From: Streptantibioticus ferralitis | GTDB taxonomy: Bacteria; Actinomycetota; Actinomycetes; Streptomycetales; Streptomycetaceae | Assembly (NCBI RefSeq): GCF_029223525.1 | Contig: NZ_JARHTQ010000004.1 | Coordinates: forward strand, 62,001-126,000 | Reading direction: 5' to 3' | Length of the DNA stretch: 64,000 bases | Shown: one piece after another, positions 43,152 to 51,894 of the stretch | Numbering within the stretch: position 1 is the first letter of the stretch | Layout of the letters: every line of letters begins with the position of its first letter | The notes under the pieces: model-generated | Databases searched by the model: none | Seen by the model: the letters and a program-made list of their open reading frames with translations, nothing else | Told to the model about the DNA's origin: nothing | Program-made: the position numbers and the translations under genes

Positions 43152-43606
43152 CGTCCCGCACCAGGGGCGAAGCCGCTGCGATGGGTAGGGGCCGCTTTTG
43201 CGGCCCGGTCAGGATCCCAGTGCACCGTGCGACGGGGTCGGCCGCGGAGGCGGCGCGGGCGGCTTCCCCGGAGTTGCGCGAGCGGTCTGCGCGGACGCCG
43301 ACGCTCTGGACGGCCCAGGTGCACGTCGGGTCCTGAGTTCCCCGTGTCCCGCACACCGACGCGACAGGACCGCTGGATCTCCCCGGTTCCTCCCGAACGG
43401 CATGCCCGCGAGGACCCGGCGTTTGCCACGATGCGGGTGTTTCGGCGATCCTCGCCCGGGAACTGCCCGTCATCCCGGCGGCGTCCCATGATCTGACCGG
43501 CGCGACGCCAACGGTCGTACGCCGCGATGCCCCACGGCCCGGTCGCCACACCGGTCAGAAGGCCGGTCGAAAACCCGGTCATGAGGCTGAGGAACAGCGG
43601 AGACAG
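43152..43606. other. Gene-free stretch
   Basis: A 455-base gap with the LacI terminator at its left edge and no convincing gene. A promoter for the permease pair should lie in it. Confidence 0.5.
43189..43206 (+). terminator. Terminator of the alpha-glucoside operon
   Basis: Perfect arms GGGCCGC (43189-43195) and GCGGCCC (43200-43206) around a TTTT loop, 37 bases after the second LacI stop. Confidence 0.65.
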
Positions 43607-44665
43607 ATGACGGACGAGATGACCATCGCCCCGGAGCGGGCGCGGGGAGGCGTGCCGGACCCCGCGCCTGCGCCGAGGCGGTCACGAAGACGGGCGGCGC
43701 CGCGTTCCCGCTGGCAACGGATCGGCTCCCTCGAAGTGCTCGTCGCCGGGATGGTGGTGCTGCTGGGCGGCCGGGTCTGGCTGGGCCGGTGGCTGCACGC
43801 CGGCTGGTTGGAGACCTGGTCGACGGTGTTCGTCGCCATTTGCGTGCAGGCGCTGCCGTTCCTGGTGCTGGGCACGCTGCTGTCCGCCGCGATAGCCGTG
43901 TTCGTACCGGCCTCGTTCCTGCAACGGGCGCTGCCGAAGCGCCCGGCGCTGGCCGTGCCGGTCGCCGGGATCGCGGGGGCGGTGCTGCCGGGGTGCGAGT
44001 GCGCCTCGGTGCCGGTGGCGGGCGGGCTGATCGCCCGGGGCGTGGCGCCCGCCGCGGCGCTGACGTTCCTGCTGTCCGCGCCGGCGATCAATCCGGTGGT
44101 GCTGACGGCGACGGCCGTCGCCTTCCCCGGGCACCCCGAGATGGTGTTGGCCAGGTTCGCCGCGTCGTTGGCCACCGCCGCGGTGATGGGCTGGCTGTGG
44201 GCCGGGTTCGGCCGCCCCGAGTGGCTACGGCCGCCCGTCCGGCGCGATGTCGCGGCCGGGGCGGCGCGGTGGCCGGCCTTCCGAGCCGCCCTGCAGCATG
44301 ACTTCCTGCACGCCGGGGGCTTCCTGGTGATCGGCGGGATCACCGCGGCCACCCTCAATGTGCTGGTGCCCCGCCAAGTACTGGGCGGCCTCGGCTCGGT
44401 GCCGGTGGTGTCGGTGGTCGTGCTGTCGGTACTCGCGGTACTGCTGGCGGTGTGCTCTGAGGCGGACGCGTTCGTCGCCGCCAGCCTGAGTGCCTTCCCG
44501 CTGACCGCACGGCTGACGTTCATGGTGCTCGGGCCGATGGTCGACGTGAAGCTGGTGGCACTCCAAGCGGGCACCTTCGGGCGGCTGTTCGCGTGGCGGT
44601 TCTCCGGCGCGACGTTCGTGGTCGGCATCGTGGTCTCCTCGCTGGTGGGGTGGTGGCTGCTGTGA
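43607..44665 (+). CDS. DUF318/UPF0718 family permease
   Basis: A 352-residue membrane protein with about eight helices and the family signature around VLPGCECASVPVAGGLIARG, which has the conserved Cys-x-Cys next to a Pro-Gly turn. The second-half repeat is AVCSEADAFVAASLSAFPLT with the matching Cys. Members include the arsenical efflux ArsP, but substrates are usually unknown. GGAG lies before ATG 43607. Its stop overlaps the start of a TIGR03943 gene (GTGA), the usual partner. Confidence 0.87.
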   Translation: MTDEMTIAPERARGGVPDPAPAPRRSRRRAAPRSRWQRIGSLEVLVAGMVVLLGGRVWLGRWLHAGWLETWSTVFVAICVQALPFLVLGTLLSAAIAVFVPASFLQRALPKRPALAVPVAGIAGAVLPGCECASVPVAGGLIARGVAPAAALTFLLSAPAINPVVLTATAVAFPGHPEMVLARFAASLATAAVMGWLWAGFGRPEWLRPPVRRDVAAGAARWPAFRAALQHDFLHAGGFLVIGGITAATLNVLVPRQVLGGLGSVPVVSVVVLSVLAVLLAVCSEADAFVAASLSAFPLTARLTFMVLGPMVDVKLVALQAGTFGRLFAWRFSGATFVVGIVVSSLVGWWLL

Positions 44666-45396
44666 AGCGCGAAGTGCAGGCCGTCCTGCTGGTGCTGTTC
44701 GGCGCCACGGTGCTCCGAATCTCGCTGTTCAGCGACGACTACCTGAGGTACGTACGGACGACGCAACGCCCGTATCTGATCGCCGCCGGTGCGGTGTTGG
44801 TGCTGCTCGGCGTGGTGAGCGCGGTCGTGGCGATGGGCGCTCTGGTACGCGGCGACACGAGCGGCGGCGAACACCCCGCGGGGCACGACCACCGCCACTC
44901 GGGCCACGGAGGACCGCGTATCGCCTGGTTGCTGACGCTGCCCGTGCTGGCGGTGTTCCTGATCGCGCCGCCCGCGCTCGGCTCGTACACCGCTGGGCGG
45001 TCCGACAACGCGGCGCCCAAGCCCACCGCCGACTCCGGATTCCCGCCGCTGGCCGCGGGCGATCCGCTGGCGATGCCGCTCGCCGACTTCGACTCCCGGG
45101 CGGTCTGGGACAAGTCCCATTCGCTGAAGGGCCGTCGGGTGAAACTCACCGGCTTCGTCACCCCCGAGAAGGGCGGCGGCTGGTTCGTCACCAGGCTCTA
45201 CATCAGTTGCTGCGCCGCCGACGCCCAGACGTACAAGGTCGAGGTGCGCGGTACGGACGCACCGCCCGCGAACGCCTGGGTGGAGGTCACCGGGGTGTGG
45301 CAGCCCAACGGGCAGGCGGGCCGGGACGACGCGGTCCCCGCACTGACCGCGCAGCGGGTGACCCGTATCCAGCAGCCCCGTGATCCGTACGAGTAG
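44662..45396 (+). CDS. TIGR03943 family permease-associated membrane protein
   Basis: A 244-residue protein with two or three transmembrane helices at the N-terminus (AVLLVLFGATVLRISLFSDD; LIAAGAVLVLLGVVSAVVAM; IAWLLTLPVLAVFLIAPPAL), a His-rich loop (HPAGHDHRHSGHGG) and an extracytoplasmic OB-like domain (GRRVKLTGFVTPEKGGGWFV; LYISCCAADAQTYKVEVRG). Coupled to the DUF318 permease by a GTGA overlap. The His-rich loop and Cys-Cys pair suggest metal handling, which is inference. Confidence 0.87.
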   Translation: MKREVQAVLLVLFGATVLRISLFSDDYLRYVRTTQRPYLIAAGAVLVLLGVVSAVVAMGALVRGDTSGGEHPAGHDHRHSGHGGPRIAWLLTLPVLAVFLIAPPALGSYTAGRSDNAAPKPTADSGFPPLAAGDPLAMPLADFDSRAVWDKSHSLKGRRVKLTGFVTPEKGGGWFVTRLYISCCAADAQTYKVEVRGTDAPPANAWVEVTGVWQPNGQAGRDDAVPALTAQRVTRIQQPRDPYE

Positions 45397-45420
45397 GGAA
45401 GTACCGAAAAGCACGCAGGG

Positions 45421-45455
45421 CCCCGGCAGCAGGGAACCAGCCCGCTGCCGTGGGC
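45421..45455 (+). terminator. Hairpin after the permease pair
   Basis: Arms CGGCAGC (45424-45430) and GCTGCCG (45444-45450), extended imperfectly by flanking GCCC/GGGC and followed by GTTTCTTCC. Confidence 0.5.
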
Positions 45456-45559
45456 GTTTCTTCCTGCGGCCGGGTATATGCGTCACATCATCGGAATGCG
45501 ACGTCTATGGCGGCCCAGCACGTTCGGGCCCGTGAACGCACCAAGGCCCGTGGCACGGA

Positions 45560-46819
45560 ATGAGGTTGATGGTGAAGACCGCGCACGGCGCAGCCGCTCT
45601 GACCGCAGTGGGCGTCGTCCTGGCGCTCGCCTTCGCGTTGACCACCGGGGGGTCCAGCGCCGGTGACGAGGGTGGCACCGGCACGCAAGGACCTTCTCCG
45701 TCCTCAGGCGGCAGCGGCGGCAAGGGCTCCGCCAGCGGGCCCGCCTGGGACGGCAAGGTGAAGGTGATCGGCGACGGTTCCACCTCGTACACCGGCCCGC
45801 AGCCCAAGCAGCCCAAGGCCGAGAAGCTGAAGCCGGGGGAGAGGCCACCGCAGTTCGTCGTCTTCTCCTGGGACGGCGCCCTGGAGGGCGACGACCACAT
45901 GTTCTCCCACTTCCGGCAGGTGGCCAAGGACAACAACGCGCAGATGACGTTCTTCCTGAGCGGGATGTATCTGCTGCCGAAGTCCAAACGGATGCTCTAC
46001 CACCCGCCGAAGCACGACGCGGGCAGCGCGGCGATCTCGTTCGCCACCGACCAGCACATCCGCGACACCCTGGAGCAGTTGCGCCAGGCGTGGCTGGACG
46101 GCGACGAGATCGGCACCCACTTCAACGGGCACTTCTGCGGCTCCGGCGGCGGCAAGGACTGGAGCACCGCGGAGTGGACGAGCGAGACGAAGCAGGCGTA
46201 TTCGTTCGTCGAGAACTGGAAGACGAACACCGGATACAAGGACATCCCACCGCTGCCGTTCGACTACCAGAAGGAGTTGGTGGGCGGTCGCGCACCGTGC
46301 CTGGAGGGACAGAAGACGCTTCTCCCGGCGGAGAAGGCGATGGGCTGGCGCTACGACGCCAGCTCGCCCGGTGACTTCCAGGTCTGGCCGTCGAAGAAGG
46401 ACGGCATCTGGAACTTCCCGATGCAGCTGATGCCCTATCCGGGCAAGGACTTCCAGGTGCTGTCGATGGACTTCAACTTCCTTTACAACCAGTCCGGTGA
46501 CAACACCGAGGGCGATCCGTCCAAGTACGCGCAGTGGGAGAAGGAGACCCGCGAGGGCTATCTGAACGGCTTCGAACGCGTCTACAACGGAAGCCGGGCC
46601 CCGATGTACATCGGCAACCACTTCGAGAACTGGAACGGCGGCATATACATGCAGGCCATCGAGGACGTGGTGAAGGACGTCTGCCGCCGTGACGGGGTTC
46701 GCTGCGTCACCTTCGCCCAGCTCACCGACTGGCTCGACGCCCAGGACCCGAAGGTGCTCGCCCGACTCCGGCTGCTGGACCCGGCGCAGGCACCTGACTG
46801 GAAGACCATCATCAAGTGA
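45560..46819 (+). CDS. Secreted polysaccharide deacetylase-like protein
   Basis: A 419-residue protein. A Sec signal or membrane anchor (AALTAVGVVLALAFALTTGG) is followed by a Gly/Ser-rich linker, then a deacetylase-like barrel from about residue 95: VVFSWDGALEGDDHMFSHF with Asp, MTFFLSGMYLLP, and EIGTHFNGHFCG giving an H-x3-H pair. The canonical first motif TFDDG reads SWDGA and the Arg/Trp motifs are altered, so it is a divergent member. A carbohydrate substrate is likely but unproven. ATG 45569 is an alternative start. It is convergent with the PBP gene. Confidence 0.72.
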   Translation: MRLMVKTAHGAAALTAVGVVLALAFALTTGGSSAGDEGGTGTQGPSPSSGGSGGKGSASGPAWDGKVKVIGDGSTSYTGPQPKQPKAEKLKPGERPPQFVVFSWDGALEGDDHMFSHFRQVAKDNNAQMTFFLSGMYLLPKSKRMLYHPPKHDAGSAAISFATDQHIRDTLEQLRQAWLDGDEIGTHFNGHFCGSGGGKDWSTAEWTSETKQAYSFVENWKTNTGYKDIPPLPFDYQKELVGGRAPCLEGQKTLLPAEKAMGWRYDASSPGDFQVWPSKKDGIWNFPMQLMPYPGKDFQVLSMDFNFLYNQSGDNTEGDPSKYAQWEKETREGYLNGFERVYNGSRAPMYIGNHFENWNGGIYMQAIEDVVKDVCRRDGVRCVTFAQLTDWLDAQDPKVLARLRLLDPAQAPDWKTIIK

Positions 46820-46856
46820 GCGCCGGGGCCTGTCCGTCGGCCGACCGCCCGACCGC

Positions 46857-48950
46857 TCAGCCGACGGCCTTCTCGTAGTCGGCCCACGCCGTGGCGGGCC
46901 AATCGGTGCGGAACTGTCCCGTCGGTGCCCCGCCCAGACCGTCCAGCGAGACCAGCAGTTGTGTCTTCGGGTCCACCCGGAACAACGACACGGCCGTGGA
47001 CAGGTGCTTGGTGTAGCCGACGAACCAGGCCGAGGTGTTGTCCTGCACGGTGCCGGTCTTCCCCGCCACCTGACCGTCCCTGGTCGTCGTCCCGCCGAGG
47101 GCGTCCCGCGCGGCCGTCGCGCTGCCGCGCTGTACGGCGCCTTCCAGGGCCTGGGTCACGGCGCCCGCGATCTGGGGGCTGAACGGCTGGGTGACGGCGG
47201 GCTTGTCGAGGCTGACCGCCGCGCCGCCGTGCACGATGCGCAGCACCGAGTACGGCTCGGTGTGCGTGCCACCAGCGGCGAACGTTCCGTAGGCGTCCGC
47301 CATCCGGATCACACTGGGCGTGGAGTTGCCCAGCGCGAACGCCGGTACCTGAGCGCCGAGTGTGTCGGGCAGCAGCCCGGCGTCCACGGCCGCCTTGCCC
47401 ACGTGGTCAAGGCCCACGTCCATGCCCAACTGCGTGTAGGGGCCGTTGACGGACTGGGCCATCGCCTCGCGCAGGCTGATGCGGCCCCAGGACTTTCCTC
47501 CGTCGTTGGCGGTCTTCGCCATCTTCCCGCCGCGGTCCCAATAGGGGCCTTCGGGTGTTTTGACGGGCACCTTGTCATCGCCGTTGTACACGGTGTCGGG
47601 GGTCACCGGTGTCCGTGCGGCGCCCCGCTGCAGCTGTACGCCGTCCCGCAGTGCCGCTGCGTACACGAACGGCGTGAACGCCGAACCCGCCGGTACGGTT
47701 GCGGCGTTGGCGTCGTTGAACCCCTGTTTGAGGTAGTCCTCACCGCCGTAGAGTGCGACGATGCGCCCGTCGGGCACAACGGATGCGGCACCGACCCGCA
47801 CATTGCGGTCCGCTTCGCGCTGCTCCGGTTTGAGTCCCGACTTCATGTTCTGCACGGCGCTGGTCAGCGCCTTTTCTTTCGGCTTGTCGAAGGTGGTGTA
47901 GATCTGGTAGCCGCCGAGGTCGAACTGGGCGGGGGAGATCTTCGTGTGGGCGGCCGTGTACGCCTTGGCGGTCTCCACCAGATAGCCCGTCTGGCCGCTG
48001 AGGCCGATCGTCCGCTTGGGCTCGATCGGCTCGGGGAAGACCGTGTACTTCGCCCGCTGTGCGGCGGACAGTTCGCCGTTCGCGACCATCCGGTCGAGCA
48101 CCCAGGCCCAGCGCACCTTGGCCCGGTCATGATTGGCCCGGCTGATCGCCGGATCGTAGTCACCGGCGCCCTTGAGCAGCGTGGCCATGAACGCGGCCTG
48201 ACTCGGGTCGAGTTGGGACACGTCCTTGCCGTAGTACGCCTGCGCGGCCCGTGCGATGCCGTAGGTGCCGCGACCGAACCAGCTGGTGTTGAGGTAGTTC
48301 TCCAGTATCTGCTGTTTGCTCAACTTGCTGTCCAGCTTGATGGCGATGAATATCTCGCTGATCTTGCGGGAGAGCGTCTGGTCCCGGTTGAGATAGGCGT
48401 TCTTCACGTACTGCTGGGTGATGGTGGAGCCGCCCTGGGTGTCACGGCCCTGCACCATCTCGTAGACGGCGCGCAGCATCCCGGAGGGCGAGACGCCGGA
48501 GTCGGTGTAGAACGTGGCGTTCTCGGCCGACAGCACCGCCCACTGCACCGACGCCGGTACCTTGCTGAGCGGCAGCGCCTGCCGGTTGACCTGCCCGGTG
48601 CGGCCCATCTCGGTGCCGTCGGCCCAGTAGTAGACGTTGTCCTGCTGGGTGGCGAACGAGTTGAGGTCCGTGGGTATCTGCGTCCGCTCGTAGGCGAACG
48701 CGATGACCCCGGTCAGCAGGCCGAGGGTGCCCACCACGAGGGTCAGCAGCTGCCGCCAGGAAGGCAGCCAGCGGCGAATGCCCTGCCGTCCGGGCCGCGG
48801 GTACCCCCACCGCAACCGCCGGACGGCAGCCGCCAACCGAGGTGAGCGGGCGACGAATCCGCGCACCGAGCGGACCATCGCTTGGGCACGGAGCCGCCCC
48901 GCCACGAGTATGGAACTCTCGCGTGGCACCGCGCGTCTGTGACGGCTCAT
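46857..48950 (-). CDS. Class A penicillin-binding protein with SxxT in place of SxxK
   Basis: A 697-residue bifunctional peptidoglycan synthase. A basic cytoplasmic tail precedes the membrane anchor LLTLVVGTLGLLTGVIAFAY. Then comes the GT51 transglycosylase domain, with catalytic Glu in VLSAENATFYTDSG, then GGSTITQQYVKNAYL and KISEIFIAIKLDSKLSKQQI, and the transpeptidase domain with SVN and KTGT motifs. The active-site motif reads GSAFTP: Ser423 is present but position 426, normally the catalytic Lys, is Thr (codon ACG, 47673-47675). Transglycosylation should work; transpeptidation is doubtful. It is monocistronic. Confidence 0.92.
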   Translation of the reverse strand: MSRHRRAVPRESSILVAGRLRAQAMVRSVRGFVARSPRLAAAVRRLRWGYPRPGRQGIRRWLPSWRQLLTLVVGTLGLLTGVIAFAYERTQIPTDLNSFATQQDNVYYWADGTEMGRTGQVNRQALPLSKVPASVQWAVLSAENATFYTDSGVSPSGMLRAVYEMVQGRDTQGGSTITQQYVKNAYLNRDQTLSRKISEIFIAIKLDSKLSKQQILENYLNTSWFGRGTYGIARAAQAYYGKDVSQLDPSQAAFMATLLKGAGDYDPAISRANHDRAKVRWAWVLDRMVANGELSAAQRAKYTVFPEPIEPKRTIGLSGQTGYLVETAKAYTAAHTKISPAQFDLGGYQIYTTFDKPKEKALTSAVQNMKSGLKPEQREADRNVRVGAASVVPDGRIVALYGGEDYLKQGFNDANAATVPAGSAFTPFVYAAALRDGVQLQRGAARTPVTPDTVYNGDDKVPVKTPEGPYWDRGGKMAKTANDGGKSWGRISLREAMAQSVNGPYTQLGMDVGLDHVGKAAVDAGLLPDTLGAQVPAFALGNSTPSVIRMADAYGTFAAGGTHTEPYSVLRIVHGGAAVSLDKPAVTQPFSPQIAGAVTQALEGAVQRGSATAARDALGGTTTRDGQVAGKTGTVQDNTSAWFVGYTKHLSTAVSLFRVDPKTQLLVSLDGLGGAPTGQFRTDWPATAWADYEKAVG

Positions 48951-49233
48951 ATGTCACATTCCCCAGGTCACGAGTTGGAAGGACGCCTGACCTGTCCCTC
49001 CCCGACTTCCTGATGAGCCTAAGGCCACAGTCGAACATTCTTCGCAGCGCAAGCACTCAAGTGTGTAACAGGACAACGGGCGAGCGCATGGGGCAAGTCT
49101 GGCGGCACCTGGCGGATCGACTCGGTAGGTCCGGTGGTTGCCACGGACAGGGCGAGACAGACGCCGCCGCCGTGGCCGCCGGGACTTCTTATGGGGGTGC
49201 GTGGTCGACACGGTATGGCATCAAATCGATACA
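48951..49233. other. Intergenic stretch, nothing recognisable
   Basis: A 283-base gap between the PBP gene and the MerR stub, without a convincing gene. Confidence 0.45.
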
Positions 49234-49290
49234 TGACTCAATCGATGCTGACGATCGGTGAGACCGCCGCGAAGTTCGGCCTGGCGACGT
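49234..49290 (+). pseudogene. N-terminal stub of a MerR family regulator
   Basis: The frame from ATG 49234 reads MTQSMLTIGETAAKFGLATS, the first helix-turn-helix segment of a MerR regulator. At about 49290 it runs without a break into the middle of an MFS transporter gene in a different frame, so everything after the first 18 or so residues is lost. Confidence 0.6.
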
Positions 49291-50712
49291 CGACGCCTAC
49301 ACCCTGTGCCTGTCCGCGTTCGTTCTCTCCTGCGGATCGCTCAGCGACCGGTACGGCCGGCGCCGAGCCTTCCTCACCGGCGTCGCCGTGTTCACCATCG
49401 GGTCCGCGATCTGTGCGTTCGCGCCCGGAGTGGGTGTGCTGATAGCCGGGCGCGTCGTCCAGGGAGTGGCAGCCGCGACGATCACTCCCGGAGCGCTCTC
49501 GTTGCTCGCGCAGGCCTTCCCGGATCCCGCGACCCGCGCCCGGGTGATCGGCATGTGGGGGACGTGCAGTGGTCTGGCCGTGGTGCTGGGGCCGGTACTC
49601 GGCGGAATCCTGGTCGACCGGTTCGGCTGGGCCAGCATCTTCCTGGTGAATCTCCCGCTCGGCGTCCTCACCCTCGTCCTCGGTGTGCGCTGCATCCCGG
49701 AATCCGCTGATCCGGACCACGCCGCGCTGGATCCGGCCGGTCAGGTCATGGGCGTGATCTGGCTGGGCGCGCTGTCCTACGCCCTTGTCGAGGGCGGCCA
49801 CCGCGGATGGGGAGCCGCATCCACACTGACGACGCTCGCGGTCGCCGCGGTGGGGCTGACCGTCTTCCTCGTGCTGGAGCTGCGCCAGAGTCATCCCATG
49901 CTGCCGGTAAGGCTGTTCGGCAGAGCGGCTTTCGCCGTCATCAACGCGGCGTCGTTCCTCCTCGGCTTCGGCGCCTACGCGGTGTACTTCCTGCTCTCCC
50001 TCTACCAACAGCAGGTCCGTGCGAACAGCCCGACCATGACCGGCCTGGAATTCCTTCCGCTGTCGGTAGCGATCGCGGTCGCCGCAACCTACGCCGGGCG
50101 CCTCACCGGCCGCTTCGGACCTCGGCGTCCGCTACTGGCCGGGTACGGCCTGGTCGCCGTGTCACTCCTGGCGATGCTGACCCTCGGGCCCGACACCGGG
50201 TATCCGCTGCTGGCCCTGCTCTTCGCCGTCCTCGGCGTCGGCATGGGTCTGGCGATCACGCCGACGAACCCGCCGTCCTCACCGCCGTTCCCCGGGAGCG
50301 CTCCGGTATCGCCTCGGCCACGGTCAACGCCACGCGCCAGACCGGAACCGCCATGGGCATCGCCCTGCTGGGCTCGATCCTCAGCACCCGTGCCACGTCG
50401 AAGCTGGACTCCGCATTCCAACGGGCCGATGCCAACTCGTCTCACCGGCACCAACTCAGCGGACAAGTCGTAGCCGACGGCGGCCACGATCGGGCACACG
50501 CCGTGCACCTCGCCCCCGCAGAGCTGCACCGTCTGTTCAGCGACGCCTTCAGTGCGGGGCTGCACCTTGCGGTCCTCATCCCCGGTGTGGCGACCGCGGC
50601 GGCCGTCGCGCTGGCCGCGCTCTTCCTGCCGCGAAGGCCGCCGGAGCGGTCCCCGGCGCCGCATCGGGTGCCGGATTCAGTCACCGGCGCCGAAGGTGAC
50701 GTGCGCGGCTAG
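49291..50712 (+). pseudogene. MFS transporter (DHA2 type), N-truncated and frameshifted
   Basis: The protein sense begins in mid-helix with VDAYTLCLSAFVLSCGSLSD RYGRRRAFLTG and continues through the 14-helix drug-exporter pattern (GVLIAGRVVQGVAAATITPG; WGTCSGLAVVLGPVLGGILV). The first helix is missing. At about 50270 one base appears lost, moving the sense from GLAITPTN to AVLTAVPRERSGIASATVNA in another frame, which ends at 50712. Not functional as it stands. Confidence 0.75.
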
Positions 50713-50729
50713 TCCGGTCCTCCGCACAT

Positions 50730-51164
50730 GACCGATTCGGAGCACTCACCGAAGAGCAGGCCAGCGCCGAAGAGGTTTTCCTGCGCTACCAGGGCCAAGC
50801 CGTCCTCGAGCGCCGCTACCACGACTTCAAGGGCCCGCTCGCGGTCGCCCCGATCTTCCTGCAGCACAACCGGCGCATCCAGGCCCTGATCAGCGTGATC
50901 TGCCTGGCCCTGCTCGTGTTCTGCCTGATCGAACGGCAGGTCCGCCGGGCCCTGGGCCCCGACCAGACCATGCGCGGCCTCTACCCCGACAACCGCGCCG
51001 TCCGCCCCACCGGCCGCATGATCTTCTACCACCTCGCCAGCCTGATGATCCGGCCCGGCACCAGCACCAGTCCACCCGTCGTCCTGATCAACCGAGGAGT
51101 CCAAGCACACCTACTCGAACTCCTCGGCATCGACGAAACCCGACCCCGCTGGCTGGAGACCTAA
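50730..51164 (+). mobile_element. C-terminal remnant of an IS1634-type transposase
   Basis: The frame ending at 51164 reads FGALTEEQASAEEVFLRYQG, HDFKGPLAVAPIFLQHNRRI and ALISVICLALLVFCLIERQV, the last third of a DDE transposase of the IS4-related IS1634 group. The conserved catalytic Glu region is FKGP with Y-RYHDFK upstream. The N-terminal two-thirds and inverted repeats are not visible. Inserted beside the broken MFS gene. Confidence 0.65.
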
Positions 51165-51224
51165 CTCCGCACGTGCGAAGTGTGGGGCTAGCATGGTCTT
51201 TGCACACAATCGAGGAAGACCACC

Positions 51225-51851
51225 ATGAACACACACCACGTCATCGGCGTACTCGGCGCGGGAGAGGTGGGGCAGGCGGTCGCCGGCCAGGCGGTCCACC
51301 ATGGCCATGAGGTGCTCATCGGCAACCGTCGGGGCCCCGAGACTCTCGAAGCCCTAGTGGGCGGGCTCGGGGGGAAGGCCCGCGCGGTAACGGCCGAGGA
51401 GGCCGCGAAGCCGGAGCTCGTTTTCCTCTCGGTGCCGTTCTTTGTCGTGCCGGACCTGACGGACCTCACCGACTGGTCCGGGAAGATCGTTGTGGACACG
51501 ACGAATCAGTTCGCGGCGGCCAATCCCTGGCGAGGCCGGTACGACGTCGGTGACCTCACGGGCAGCGAGTGGGTGGCGCGCCATCTTCCCGGCGCCCGGG
51601 TCGTCAAAGCTCTCAACACCCTGTTCGCGTCGTACATCGCCGGGAACACCCAGGGGGCCGAGGGACGGCTTGTGGCCTTCTACGCCGGCGACGACGCCGA
51701 CGCGAAGGCGGCCGTAGCCGCCCTGCTTGACGAGTTCGGGTTCGCCGCCCTGGACCTTGGCGGTCTGCGCGAAGGCGGGCGGCTGATGCAGCTCGACGGA
51801 GCACTCAGCGCGAACCACGCGAAGCTCTTGCTGCAGATGGACGTCGGCTGA
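51225..51851 (+). CDS. NADPH-dependent F420 reductase-like protein
   Basis: A 208-residue Rossmann protein with IGVLGAGEVGQAVAGQAVHH and VLIGNRRGPETL, the NADP-binding pattern (Arg-Arg after strand two) of the F420H2:NADP reductase family, and VVKALNTLFASYI in the second half. It would move hydride between NADPH and F420 or act on another small substrate. ATG 51225 is preceded by GGAAG. It is the first gene of a three-gene redox group; a near-palindrome CTCCGCACGTGCGAAG (51166-51181) lies upstream. Confidence 0.82.
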   Translation: MNTHHVIGVLGAGEVGQAVAGQAVHHGHEVLIGNRRGPETLEALVGGLGGKARAVTAEEAAKPELVFLSVPFFVVPDLTDLTDWSGKIVVDTTNQFAAANPWRGRYDVGDLTGSEWVARHLPGARVVKALNTLFASYIAGNTQGAEGRLVAFYAGDDADAKAAVAALLDEFGFAALDLGGLREGGRLMQLDGALSANHAKLLLQMDVG

Positions 51852-51894
51852 CCCCCGGGGCGAGCCCCAGACCGACCTCCGCAAGAGGAGAATC

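Noticed and set aside
46820-46856. A terminator in the 37-base gap between the deacetylase-like and PBP genes
   Set aside because: Only weak, short complementarity (CCGTCGGCC/GGCCGAC) is present.
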